8,507 bases of DNA, taken from an uncultured Lachnospiraceae bacterium (lineage in GTDB: Bacteria; Bacillota; Clostridia; Lachnospirales; Lachnospiraceae). Positions within the stretch are counted from its first letter, which is position 1. Each line of letters begins with the position of its first letter. Positions 1 to 5,622 of the stretch are shown piece by piece. Position numbers and translations under genes: made by a program. The notes beneath the pieces are model-generated. The model searched no databases. It saw nothing but the letters and a program-made list of their open reading frames with translations, and had not been told where the DNA came from. The stretch is from NCBI GenBank assembly GCA_947631075.1, contig CANRJU010000098.1, positions 1 through 8,507 of the forward strand, written 5' to 3'.

Positions 1-269
1 ATTTTCAGGTCGTACCATTCCATAAACTCAAAGAACTGGTTGACCGCCGTGAGAAAGGAATTGATGCTGTTGGTCGTGTACGCGCCACTGTTTTTCAGGT
101 CCTCCTTGTACCGGATCACCAGCGCTTTGTCCAGGCTCCGCCCCGCCGCGTACTCCCTCAGCTTCTCTACGTCGCACATATATTTTGTTATAGTATTTTC
201 GCTTTTTTCCTGCTCGTAGAGATAATTCCGGTAATCTTCCATCCGTTTTCTTGTGATTTTTCGTGTCAT
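1..269 (-). CDS. Tyrosine recombinase/integrase, N-terminal part (runs off left edge)
   Basis: Reading leftwards from the ATG at 269 gives 89 codons that stay open to the window edge. The product starts MTRKITRKRMEDYRNYL and continues with the pattern of the SAM-like, core-binding N-terminal domain of phage-type integrases: a short basic start, a helix with SENTITKY, then YKEDLKNSG, and a helix with SINSFLTAVNQFFEF. In this family the domain grips DNA around the core site, and the catalytic C-terminal domain (R-H-R-Y) follows; that part is outside the window, so activity cannot be judged. A good GGAGG lies 5-6 bases upstream of the start. The long AT-rich leader contains an inverted repeat (285-327). 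It could be a mobile-element integrase or an Xer-like or phase-variation recombinase; the visible part does not decide. Confidence 0.8.
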   Translation of the reverse strand, partial: MTRKITRKRMEDYRNYLYEQEKSENTITKYMCDVEKLREYAAGRSLDKALVIRYKEDLKNSGAYTTNSINSFLTAVNQFFEFMEWYDLK

Positions 270-284
270 GATTTCCTCCATTCC

Positions 285-327
285 GGGAACATTAAATGAA
301 ATTAAAAAGCTTGTCCGCGTTGTTCCC
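285..327. repeat. Inverted repeat in the leader of the recombinase gene
   Basis: GGGAACA (285-291) and TGTTCCC (321-327) form a perfect 7-bp inverted repeat with a 29-base loop. In the minus-strand transcript it would fold just upstream of the ribosome binding site of the recombinase. It could be a recombinase or regulator binding site, or a leader structure; the sequence alone does not say which. Confidence 0.35.
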
Positions 328-355
328 AATTTTTAATTTTTAGTGCTACACCTTT

Positions 356-384
356 ATTTTCCTGTTCCTTTCCGCATGTGTCAA
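356..384 (-). promoter_or_regulatory. Possible sigma-A promoter of the recombinase gene
   Basis: On the minus strand a perfect -35 TTGACA (379-384) is followed after 17 bases by GAAAAT (356-361), which matches the -10 consensus at only 4 of 6 positions. It would give a leader of about 80 bases before the recombinase start. The -35 and spacing are good and the -10 is poor, so this is tentative. Confidence 0.3.
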
Positions 385-480
385 GAATGCACGTTTCAAC
401 ACAAACTGATAATATAAAAATATTATTTTCGAAATGAAAGACAAACAAATAAAACTCCTTTTATAAACATCTCGTTTCAG

Positions 481-527
481 AAAAAAGAAAGGACTGGAAA
501 ATGCCGATTTTCTGCACTCTCCAGTCC
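481..527 (-). terminator. Rho-independent terminator downstream of the AAA ATPase gene
   Basis: GGACTGGA (491-498) pairs with TCCAGTCC (520-527), and the 21-base loop can form a short extra helix. On the minus strand the stem is followed by TTTCTTTTTT (481-490 on the plus strand). It lies about 145 bases past the stop of the ATPase gene and separates that gene from the recombinase gene. Confidence 0.7.
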
Positions 528-671
528 AAAATCAACGATTCAAATTCATGCTATTAAATCCCATTTAGAGCTAGCAAATCATACCCTTGCTTTTCAGATT
601 CTCTTGACTATATTAGAAACACTTTATTTTTCCTTTACAATATTCCCAGACTTATTTCACCGATAATTTAA

Positions 672-1961
672 TCAAACAACCGTCTCATCCAGCAAAAAAT
701 CCAGAATACCGATATTCAGCACTCCCCTATCATCATACCATCTTTTCGCAATATCATGTCTGACAATTATTTTGGGAAATGAGTCGTTAATCAATGTAAA
801 TGGCTCGTTTTCAATTTCTGCTTTTTCTGCATCAGGCATGGCGTACGCGGATTGAATATACACTCGCTTACTGCCCTTTGAAGCAACAAAATCAATCTCT
901 CGCGGCACTCTTACAGCAGTATTATTTTTATTTTTTTCTCTTGCAAAAACAACGCCGACGTCTACTGAAAAACCGCGCAATTTCAGCTCATTATACACGA
1001 TATTTTCCATAATATGCGTAAGCTCCTGCTGCCGGAACTCAATTCTCGCATTTCGAAGGCCCACGTCCTCGCAATAATATTTATTGGGAAAATCAAAATA
1101 GGATTTCCCTTTCACATCATACCGCTTGCTCTGTGAGAACAAAAATGCGTCCTCCAGATAATCCATATATGTCTTAACCGTGTTCACAGAAAGATGGATT
1201 TGTTCTCGGCTCCTTAACGTATTGGCAATTTTATTCGGATTGGTGAGCGAGCCCACAGACGAGCACAGCAGATTCAGCACCTGATCCAATACATCCTCTC
1301 TCTCGACGCCCTTCCTCTCAACAATATCCTTCATATACACCTCTTTAAACAAAGAGGTAAGATAGTTCATTTTCGCAGTGTCATCCGGCAATGAGAGAAC
1401 GAATGGAAGCCCTCCATAAAAGGCGTACTCCTCAAACGCCTCATGCTTATCGCCGCCGACAAATGCGTAAAACTCCGAAAAAGAAAGCGGATGTATTCGG
1501 ATTTCATCACTCCGTCCGCGAAACTCTGTCAGGATATCGCTTGACAGCATTTTGGAATTACTGCCCGTGACATATACATCCAGATTTTCCATCTCCCGCA
1601 GCTCATTGAGCGCATCATAAAAAGTGATCTTTTTCCCCTGCGGACTGAACGGATTATCCGTCTCATCCGACAACTGGATTTCATCCACAAACAGATAATA
1701 TTGTGTGTTCTTATCGGCGGCTTTTTCTCTGACATATTCCGCCAGCAAAATGGGATTTCTGTATTTTATATCACGCATTAAATCAAGCGCTATGGTAATA
1801 ATCTGATCCTCGCCCACTCCTGTGGACAGCAGATAGTTCCGAAATAGCGTTCGCAAGAGATAGGATTTCCCGCACCGGCGAATCCCCGTAATGACCTTAA
1901 CCTGCCCGTCCCACATAAAATCTATGAGCCTTTTCAAATATCTGTCGCGCTTTATCTCCAT
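672..1961 (-). CDS. AAA_14/DUF4143 family ATP-binding protein
   Basis: This 429-residue protein is of the stand-alone archaeal/bacterial ATPase type with an N-terminal AAA_14 domain and a C-terminal DUF4143 domain. Visible motifs are Walker A GIRRCGKS (residues 26-33), Walker B YLFVDE (89-94), a sensor-like VTGSN (131-135) and a possible arginine finger FRGR (147-150). The second half has the DUF4143 pattern (YYCEDVGLRNAR, then ENIVYNELKLRG, then REIDFVA), which resembles a nuclease-like fold; I cannot show that it cleaves DNA. Length fits the family. The start is supported by GAGGTG 8 bases upstream. It is a single-gene unit with its own promoter and a terminator downstream. The cellular role of this family is not established; it is common in accessory regions, and here it lies near a recombinase. 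Confidence 0.88.
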   Translation of the reverse strand: MEIKRDRYLKRLIDFMWDGQVKVITGIRRCGKSYLLRTLFRNYLLSTGVGEDQIITIALDLMRDIKYRNPILLAEYVREKAADKNTQYYLFVDEIQLSDETDNPFSPQGKKITFYDALNELREMENLDVYVTGSNSKMLSSDILTEFRGRSDEIRIHPLSFSEFYAFVGGDKHEAFEEYAFYGGLPFVLSLPDDTAKMNYLTSLFKEVYMKDIVERKGVEREDVLDQVLNLLCSSVGSLTNPNKIANTLRSREQIHLSVNTVKTYMDYLEDAFLFSQSKRYDVKGKSYFDFPNKYYCEDVGLRNARIEFRQQELTHIMENIVYNELKLRGFSVDVGVVFAREKNKNNTAVRVPREIDFVASKGSKRVYIQSAYAMPDAEKAEIENEPFTLINDSFPKIIVRHDIAKRWYDDRGVLNIGILDFLLDETVV

Positions 1962-2017
1962 AGAAACATCACCTCATTGAAAACTTTAGCCTATATGGAC
2001 ATTACTTTTCAATCAAA

Positions 2018-2046
2018 ATTGTAACACATAAAATCAGCCGAATCAA
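2018..2046 (-). promoter_or_regulatory. Sigma-A promoter of the AAA ATPase gene
   Basis: On the minus strand -35 TTGATT (2041-2046) and -10 TACAAT (2018-2023) are separated by exactly 17 bases, with a TG one base before the -10 (extended -10). It lies about 57 bases before the ATPase start. The rest of the 1962-2196 spacer is AT-rich and holds only the terminator of the upstream operon. Confidence 0.7.
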
Positions 2047-2110
2047 TACTGTATTCTCATATTTCACCCCATTTTACCCCATATAATCCTTATTTCTTCC
2101 CAATTTAGTA

Positions 2111-2166
2111 TAAAAAATAGGACCTAACCATCCAAAACCTCTACAGGCTTCTTCCGATCAAGTCCC
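2111..2166 (-). terminator. Probable terminator of perR-rbr
   Basis: In the minus-strand RNA, GGGACUUGAUC (2156-2166) can pair along 11 positions with GGUUAGGUCCU (2119-2129), including four G-U pairs. The stem is followed by AUUUUUUAU (2111-2118). The loop is large (26 bases). It lies about 30 bases past the rubrerythrin stop. Confidence 0.5.
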
Positions 2167-2196
2167 ATTTTTAATTCATAAAATTATGTTCTGTTA

Positions 2197-2739
2197 TTAG
2201 CTAAAGTATCTCTTTAACAGACCCTCGAACGCTTTACCATGCCGCGCCTCATCTCTTGCCATCTCATGAACGGTATCATGGATTGCATCCAAATCTGCTG
2301 CCTTAGCTCTCTTAGCCAGGTCGAACTTGCCTGCGGTCGCGCCGTTCTCAGCGTCTACGCGCATCTCCAGGTTCTTCTTTGTGGAGTCGGTAACAACCTC
2401 GCCCAGAAGCTCTGCAAACTTAGCTGCGTGCTCTGCTTCTTCCCAAGCGGCCTTCTCATAGTAAAGACCAACTTCCGGATAACCCTCGCGATGAGCTACA
2501 CGCGCCATAGCCAGATACATACCTACCTCGGAGCACTCGCCCTCGAAGTTCGCGCGGAGGTCTGCTACGATATCCTCGCTGACGCCCTTGGCAACGCCTA
2601 CTACATGCTCGGCTGCCCACTCTCTCTCGCCGGTCATCTCTTTGAACTTCTCAGCCGGCTGATGGCACTGAGGGCACTCTGCCGGTGGCTCATCTCCCTC
2701 GTAAACGTAACCGCATACTGAACATACAAATTTTTTCAT
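2197..2739 (-). CDS. rbr: Reverse rubrerythrin (N-terminal rubredoxin, C-terminal ferritin-like di-iron domain)
   Basis: This 180-residue protein starts with a rubredoxin-like domain: Cys6, Cys9, Cys22 and Cys25 in CxxC pairs, the Fe(SCys)4 site. The di-iron four-helix domain follows, with [19 protein letters not shown], then EEAEHA, and in the last helix DEARHGKAF, supplying Glu/His ligands. Classical rubrerythrin has the rubredoxin domain at the C-terminus; the reversed order is the clostridial 'revRbr' type, an NADH-linked peroxidase (with a reductase) that removes H2O2 and O2. It acts in the cytoplasm. The start at 2739 has AGGAG upstream, inside the end of perR. The frame stays open back to 2970, but that extension only overlaps perR and encodes no rubrerythrin sequence. 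Only four bases separate the perR stop from this start, so the two are co-transcribed and probably translationally coupled. Confidence 0.93.
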   Translation of the reverse strand: MKKFVCSVCGYVYEGDEPPAECPQCHQPAEKFKEMTGEREWAAEHVVGVAKGVSEDIVADLRANFEGECSEVGMYLAMARVAHREGYPEVGLYYEKAAWEEAEHAAKFAELLGEVVTDSTKKNLEMRVDAENGATAGKFDLAKRAKAADLDAIHDTVHEMARDEARHGKAFEGLLKRYFS

Positions 2740-2743
2740 AGTC

Positions 2744-3151
2744 TTAGTCTCCTTTATTTTTATTTTTTTTGGATAAACACTGCTCGCATATTCCGTAAAA
2801 ATAGAGCTCGTACCGCTCGATCTCTCCGGAAAAATCCCGTACTGCCTCGTCCCGGATCTCCTCCGATAATCCGGCATCCACATCCTGCACGGCGCCGCAC
2901 TGGCGGCAGATAAAATGCGAATGGGGCTCTGTAGTGGCGTCAAAATGCTCCGCTCCGTCTCCGCAGGCAAACCGAAGAATCTCTCCCCGGTCCGCTAACA
3001 GGTTCAGATTTCTATAAACCGTTCCCAAACTGACCCTGGGGAACTCCTTCCGAACGGCAGAATATACCTTTTCCGCTGTCGGATGGGACTTTGTGGAACG
3101 AAGGTAATTCATAACAGCCTCGCGCTGTCTGCTGTATTTTAATTCAGCCAT
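2744..3151 (-). CDS. perR: PerR-type Fur family peroxide-sensing repressor
   Basis: The 135-residue product has a winged helix ([11 protein letters not shown], then [19 protein letters not shown]) and a dimerisation/metal domain. Two CxxC pairs (Cys82/Cys85 and Cys122/Cys125) form the structural zinc site. The regulatory-site residues of Bacillus PerR line up one for one: His23, Asp71 (in HFD), His77, His79 (in PHSHF) and Asp90. The HFD aspartate is the feature that marks PerR rather than Fur; in PerR, iron-catalysed oxidation of two of the histidines releases DNA. I chose the ATG at 3151 over an in-frame GTG two codons upstream because the AGGG sits 8 bases from the ATG but only 3 from the GTG. 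It leads the perR-rbr operon and very likely represses it. Confidence 0.9.
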   Translation of the reverse strand: MAELKYSRQREAVMNYLRSTKSHPTAEKVYSAVRKEFPRVSLGTVYRNLNLLADRGEILRFACGDGAEHFDATTEPHSHFICRQCGAVQDVDAGLSEEIRDEAVRDFSGEIERYELYFYGICEQCLSKKNKNKGD

Positions 3152-3173
3152 TGCCACCGCCCTTTTCTAAAGT

Positions 3174-3190
3174 AGTAACGATTACTGTTA
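3174..3190. promoter_or_regulatory. Probable PerR operator
   Basis: Two nested palindromes cover the -10 edge and the likely transcription start: AGTAA-CGA-TTACT (3174-3186) and TAAC-GATTACT-GTTA (3176-3190). The second, read as a 7-1-7 site, agrees with the PerR box TTATAATNATTATAA at about 8 of 14 positions. Its position fits direct autorepression of perR-rbr. The match is partial, so another Fur-family or unrelated repressor is possible. Confidence 0.55.
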
Positions 3191-3218
3191 TGATACAACA
3201 GCTTCTCCTATTTGTCAA
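3190..3218 (-). promoter_or_regulatory. Sigma-A promoter of perR-rbr
   Basis: On the minus strand a perfect -35 TTGACA (3213-3218) and -10 TATCAT (3190-3195) are separated by exactly 17 bases. Transcription should start near 3183, giving a leader of about 30 bases before the perR ATG. Confidence 0.75.
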
Positions 3219-3246
3219 CTACTTTTCACACTTCGACCTTTTTCTA

Positions 3247-3254
3247 CATAATAT
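3247..3254 (+). promoter_or_regulatory. Possible sporulation sigma-E -10 element for cotJABC
   Basis: CATAATAT matches the sigma-E -10 consensus CATACAAT at 6 of 8 positions and lies about 30 bases before the cotJA start. I see no convincing -35, so the assignment rests mostly on the known mother-cell (sigma-E) expression of the Bacillus subtilis cotJ operon. Confidence 0.3.
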
Positions 3255-3283
3255 TGAACTAACAATAAAATCAAGGAGTTACC

Positions 3284-3538
3284 ATGAACCTTTCCAACAA
3301 ACCAATCGCCATGGCTTACGTTCCATGGCAGTCATTTGAAAATGTAATGGACGGCTGTTCCGGTCTGGCTCAGGGCACCATTTTTGAGGATCTTATTTTC
3401 CCATTTGTGGGCGCTCACGCAGCCTGTCAGTCAAAGCCGGCAAACAGCCGCGGCTACAGCCCGAACACCGTCTCCCGGAACAGCAATTACGCGCCGTCCC
3501 GGTCAAACTACTCCTGCGGAAGGAGGGGAAGCTGTTGA
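3284..3538 (+). CDS. cotJA: Spore coat-associated protein CotJA
   Basis: This 84-residue protein has the CotJA signature near the start, MAYVPWQSFENV, followed by LAQGTIFEDLIFPF; length is close to the roughly 80 residues of Bacillus CotJA. The second half is a Ser/Asn/Tyr/Arg-rich tail ending in two cysteines. In Bacillus, CotJA and CotJC interact and are assembled early into the inner spore coat. An ideal AAGGAG lies 5 bases before the ATG. It is the first gene of cotJABC; its TGA overlaps the cotJB start (TGATG). It is transcribed divergently from perR-rbr across a spacer of about 130 bases. Confidence 0.88.
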   Translation: MNLSNKPIAMAYVPWQSFENVMDGCSGLAQGTIFEDLIFPFVGAHAACQSKPANSRGYSPNTVSRNSNYAPSRSNYSCGRRGSC

Positions 3539-3798
3539 TGTGCTCAAACAATCAGGAACAGGCTATGCAGACCGTTCGGGAAACAGGGTTCGCCCTCACG
3601 GACATCACTCTTTTCCTCGACACGCACCCGAATGATGAAAAAGCAATGGATTATTACAACAAATACCAGCAGATGCACAAGGAGGCCCGCAATGAGTATG
3701 AGAAAAATTACGGTCCTCTCACTTCAAATGCTGTAGACACCAATAACGGATGGACCTGGACTCAGAATCCGTGGCCCTGGGAAGGAGGCTGCTGCTAA
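3538..3798 (+). CDS. cotJB: Spore coat protein CotJB
   Basis: The 86-residue product shows the CotJB pattern: a helix with FALTDITLFLDTHPNDEKAM, then YYNKYQQMHKEARNEYEKNYGPL, and a tryptophan/proline-rich end (WTWTQNPWPWEGGCC). CotJB is the small helical partner in the cotJ operon; its biochemical role is unknown. AGGAGG at 3521-3526 serves the start. The ATG at 3538 shares TGATG with the cotJA stop; a TTG directly before it (3535) is an alternative that would add one residue and has slightly better spacing. The stop overlaps the cotJC start by one base. The cysteine-ended tail resembles the ends of CotJA and CotJC, which could allow cross-linking in the coat; that is my inference. Confidence 0.88.
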   Translation: MCSNNQEQAMQTVRETGFALTDITLFLDTHPNDEKAMDYYNKYQQMHKEARNEYEKNYGPLTSNAVDTNNGWTWTQNPWPWEGGCC

Positions 3799-4406
3799 TG
3801 TGGACCTATGAAAGACGACTGGAATACCCTGTCAAAATCACGCGCCCCAACGCCAAAATGGCAAAAGTAATTATGTCGCAATTTGGCGGCCCCGACGGCG
3901 AGCTGTCGGCCTCCCAGCGCTACCTCTCCCAGCGTTATTCCATGAAAAATAAGGCTGTGGCGGGCGTGCTGACCGACATCGGCACCGAGGAGATGGCGCA
4001 CTTTGAAATGATCTGCGCCATTGTTCACCAGCTGACCCGCGACCTGACCCCGGAGGAAATCAAGGCGCAGGGCTTTGAGGATTATTATGTGGACCACACG
4101 TTAGGCATCTGGCCGCAGGCCGCGGGAGGAATCCCCTTTAACGCCTGCGAGTTCCAGGTAAAGGGCGATCCGATCACCGATTTGACGGAGGATCTGGCGG
4201 CGGAGCAGAAGGCCCGCTCCACCTATGACAATATCCTGCGGCTGGTAGACGATCCGGAGGTAATCGATCCCATCCGCTTCCTGCGCGAGCGGGAGCTGGT
4301 TCACTTCCAGCGCTTCGGCGAGAGCCTGCGGATGGTACAGGATGAGCTGAACCAGAAGAACTTCTACGCGTTCAACCCCTCCTTCGATAAAAACTGCTGT
4401 AAATAG
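3798..4406 (+). CDS. cotJC: Spore coat protein CotJC, manganese catalase family
   Basis: This 202-residue ferritin-like protein belongs to the Mn-catalase family. The five ligands of the dimanganese site in Lactobacillus plantarum catalase have clear counterparts: Glu35, Glu65 and His68 (EEMAHF), Glu136 (EQKARSTYDNI) and His169 (RERELVHFQRF). It lacks the long C-terminal extension of full-length Mn catalases, as CotJC usually does, and ends in NCCK. It may break down H2O2 at the spore surface, and CotJC is a coat component in Bacillus. GAAGGAGG lies 9 bases before the ATG, which overlaps the cotJB stop (TAATG). Its last codon and stop run into a tandem repeat beginning at 4406. The longer in-frame reading from 3750 lies inside cotJB and is not used. 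Confidence 0.93.
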   Translation: MWTYERRLEYPVKITRPNAKMAKVIMSQFGGPDGELSASQRYLSQRYSMKNKAVAGVLTDIGTEEMAHFEMICAIVHQLTRDLTPEEIKAQGFEDYYVDHTLGIWPQAAGGIPFNACEFQVKGDPITDLTEDLAAEQKARSTYDNILRLVDDPEVIDPIRFLRERELVHFQRFGESLRMVQDELNQKNFYAFNPSFDKNCCK

Positions 4407-4448
4407 TGAATGGCACAGCAAGTCGCATTGTGAATGGCACAGCAAGTC
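4406..4448. repeat. Two tandem copies of a 19-base repeat, period 24
   Basis: GTGAATGGCACAGCAAGTC occurs at 4406-4424 and again at 4430-4448 without a mismatch, separated by GCATT. The first copy starts at the last base of the cotJC stop codon. Nothing else in the window resembles it. Confidence 0.85.
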
Positions 4449-4453
4449 ACAAT
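4427..4453. repeat. Inverted repeat overlapping the second repeat copy
   Basis: ATTGTGA (4427-4433) and TCACAAT (4447-4453) form a perfect 7-bp inverted repeat with a 13-base loop. A second small hairpin follows, GCGTA-AAAA-TACGC (4459-4472). Neither is followed by a T run, so they are not simple terminators; they may be a REP-like intergenic element or an mRNA 3' stabiliser. Confidence 0.5.
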
Positions 4454-4502
4454 TTATAGCGTAAAAATACGCAGCACAAAGTAATTTCAATATTTTATGA
4501 TA

Positions 4503-4547
4503 ATAAAACAGGAATCAGATCCATGTCGGAACTGGTTCCTGTTTTAT
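4503..4547. terminator. Bidirectional terminator between cotJC and the minus-strand genes
   Basis: ATAAAACAGGAA (4503-4514) pairs perfectly over 12 bp with TTCCTGTTTTAT (4536-4547); the loop is 21 bases. The A/T-rich ends of the stem give a T run in either direction. It serves convergent units: cotJABC from the left, and the 40-codon ORF/flxA-like unit from the right, where the ORF's stop lies two bases from the stem. Confidence 0.8.
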
Positions 4548-4549
4548 GC

Positions 4550-4672
4550 TCATTCAGATTTTGAATATGCCATAGCTTTTTGACTCAATTCTCTGACACT
4601 TATTCCCTCATCCAAATTCTGTTCGCGCCATTTGGTATAGTCAAACGGTCCGTGGGATGTATCTGTTTTCAT
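4550..4672 (-). CDS. Unrecognised 40-residue ORF
   Basis: Reading leftwards from the ATG at 4672 gives a 40-residue product beginning MKTDTSHGPFDYTKWREQN and ending in a helix-like, charged stretch (GISVRELSQKAMAYSKSE). I do not recognise the family. The sequence is hydrophilic, without a signal peptide, membrane segment or cysteines. In favour of a real gene: balanced protein-like composition, a start 23 bases after the flxA-like stop, and a stop two bases before a strong terminator. Against: no good ribosome binding site (only a GGAAAG about 15 bases upstream) and small size. A TAA two codons before the ATG shows it does not simply continue upstream in frame. It could be a small protein, the remnant of a longer gene, or an antitoxin-like tail. 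Confidence 0.45.
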   Translation of the reverse strand: MKTDTSHGPFDYTKWREQNLDEGISVRELSQKAMAYSKSE

Positions 4673-4695
4673 ATCTTAACCATACACTTTCCATT

Positions 4696-5439
4696 TTAAA
4701 TATGAATATCCACATTGGAATAAAACTTTCCCTTTTGATATGCCCGTGTGCCTGCTGCCAGGTTCAGCTTTTCAGCGGCGAGAACCTTCTCGTCTGCCTC
4801 CTTCGACTTCTTCTGCTCTTCCTTCGGGGCAATCTCATCCTTAGCCGCCTGGCTCATATCCTTCACCGCGCCGGACAGAATCCCTGTCTGCGCCCCGGAG
4901 GCCCTGGTAATCCGCTTTTCCAGCTTCTCCAGTTCATTCTTCTTATCCTCCGTACTGCTGCCCTGGCTCTCGGACTGGCGAATCTCGCTCTGCAGCACGC
5001 GCGCGCGACCCTCCAGAGAGGACACGACCTTCCCGTGAACCTCCGCCTGGGCAAGCGCGGATTCCGCTGAAATAATCGCCTTCATGCTATTGTCCGACAG
5101 CACGCCCTGGAGCTCTTCCTTTTCCTCGTCCTTCTCGCCCGCTCTCTCATCCGCCAAAGGATTTTCCTCGCCTGCCTGTCTGCTCTGCGCCTGCTGCTCG
5201 CGGCGCAGCTCTGCCTGATGCTGTCTGAGCTCCGTATTCAATTCCGAAATCTCTTTCTGAATTTCCTGTCTTTTCTTCTGTTTCTCGTCCACACTCATAT
5301 CCCGGTCAGCCGACAGCTTCTGAAGCTGCTGCTGCGCGCTGGCAATCTGGTTCTGGATGCCCTTGCTCACAGCGTCCACCGACGGGGAGGACACGCCCGG
5401 CGCAGACGCCCCGATCCCGTTCACACCATTTACCTGCAT
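4696..5439 (-). CDS. FlxA-like coiled-coil protein
   Basis: The 247-residue protein has the FlxA-like pattern: a Ser/Gly/Asn-rich start (MQVNGVNGIGASAPGVSSPS), then SKGIQNQIASAQQQLQKLS and a long heptad-rich stretch to about residue 85. A charged linker (about 86-115) and a second helical region (about 118-185) follow. There is no signal peptide, membrane segment or cysteine. FlxA was named for a flagellar sigma-factor-dependent gene of Escherichia coli; the function of the family is unknown. The unusual N-terminus, without a Sec signal, would suit flagellar or other type III-like export, but that is inference. GAGAGGTGA lies just before the ATG. It has its own promoter (5551-5579) matching that of the fliD-like gene. 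The tail, AYQKGKFYSNVDIHI, loosely resembles the tail of the fliD-like protein. Confidence 0.7.
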   Translation of the reverse strand: MQVNGVNGIGASAPGVSSPSVDAVSKGIQNQIASAQQQLQKLSADRDMSVDEKQKKRQEIQKEISELNTELRQHQAELRREQQAQSRQAGEENPLADERAGEKDEEKEELQGVLSDNSMKAIISAESALAQAEVHGKVVSSLEGRARVLQSEIRQSESQGSSTEDKKNELEKLEKRITRASGAQTGILSGAVKDMSQAAKDEIAPKEEQKKSKEADEKVLAAEKLNLAAGTRAYQKGKFYSNVDIHI

Positions 5440-5550
5440 AAAATCACCTCTCTCCTGAAAACTGTCCGCTCAAGCGATTCTTATACAATAGCGTCAAATC
5501 TCTCCGTACATTGTGCATATCTGTTTATAAGGCACAAAACTATTTATCTC

Positions 5551-5579
5551 ATTATCTCACATTTTTTGCTATAAGTAAA
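5551..5579 (-). promoter_or_regulatory. Promoter P1 of the flxA-like gene
   Basis: On the minus strand -35 TTTACT (5574-5579) and -10 GATAAT (5551-5556) have a 17-base spacer, with TG one base before the -10. The leader to the start codon is about 105 bases. The -35, -10 and spacing are the same as in the promoter at 8062-8090. Confidence 0.7.
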
Positions 5580-5584
5580 TACAA

Positions 5585-5617
5585 ATTGCGCGAAAAAACC
5601 TATTATGGGCGCGAAAT
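5585..5617 (-). promoter_or_regulatory. Tandem 9-bp direct repeats upstream of P1 (probable activator site)
   Basis: On the minus strand ATTTCGCGC (5609-5617) and TTTTCGCGC (5588-5596) lie in the same orientation, 21 bp apart start to start with a 12-bp spacer. The nearer one ends 8 bases before the -35. The conserved AAT following it extends the block to 5585. The same arrangement occurs at 8096-8128. Two roughly 9-bp direct repeats spaced by 12-13 bp upstream of a weak -35 is the known layout for LytTR response regulators (for example AgrA); the repeat sequence itself is not one I recognise. Confidence 0.55.
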
Positions 5618-5622
5618 ATTTC

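Noticed and set aside
285..335. T-box-like leader (GGGAACAACGCGG on the minus strand)
   Set aside because: It only partly resembles the T-box core AGGGTGGNACCGCG, has no terminator after it, and the downstream gene is a recombinase rather than an amino-acid gene.
409..426. ATAATAT/ATATTAT hairpin
   Set aside because: A stem made only of A and T in a very AT-rich spacer is expected by chance and too weak to call a functional element.
2239..2721. Plus-strand open frame of 160 codons opposite rubrerythrin
   Set aside because: It is antisense to a clearly recognised gene, and its cysteine/leucine-rich translation looks like a shadow of that gene's codon pattern.
2740..2970. In-frame upstream extension of the rubrerythrin reading frame (77 extra residues)
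   Set aside because: It lies wholly inside perR in another frame, has no rubrerythrin-like sequence, and a good ribosome site serves the start at 2739.
5511..5537. TTGTGC/GCACAA inverted repeat with a 15-base spacer in the P1 leader
   Set aside because: The spacer length matches the P2 palindrome, but the arms are only 6 bp, unrelated in sequence and at a different position relative to the promoter.
4657..5574. Plus-strand open frames opposite the flxA-like gene (4657-5070 and 5218-5574)
   Set aside because: Leu/Arg-rich translations opposite a coiled-coil gene with a clear promoter and ribosome site; they are shadows.
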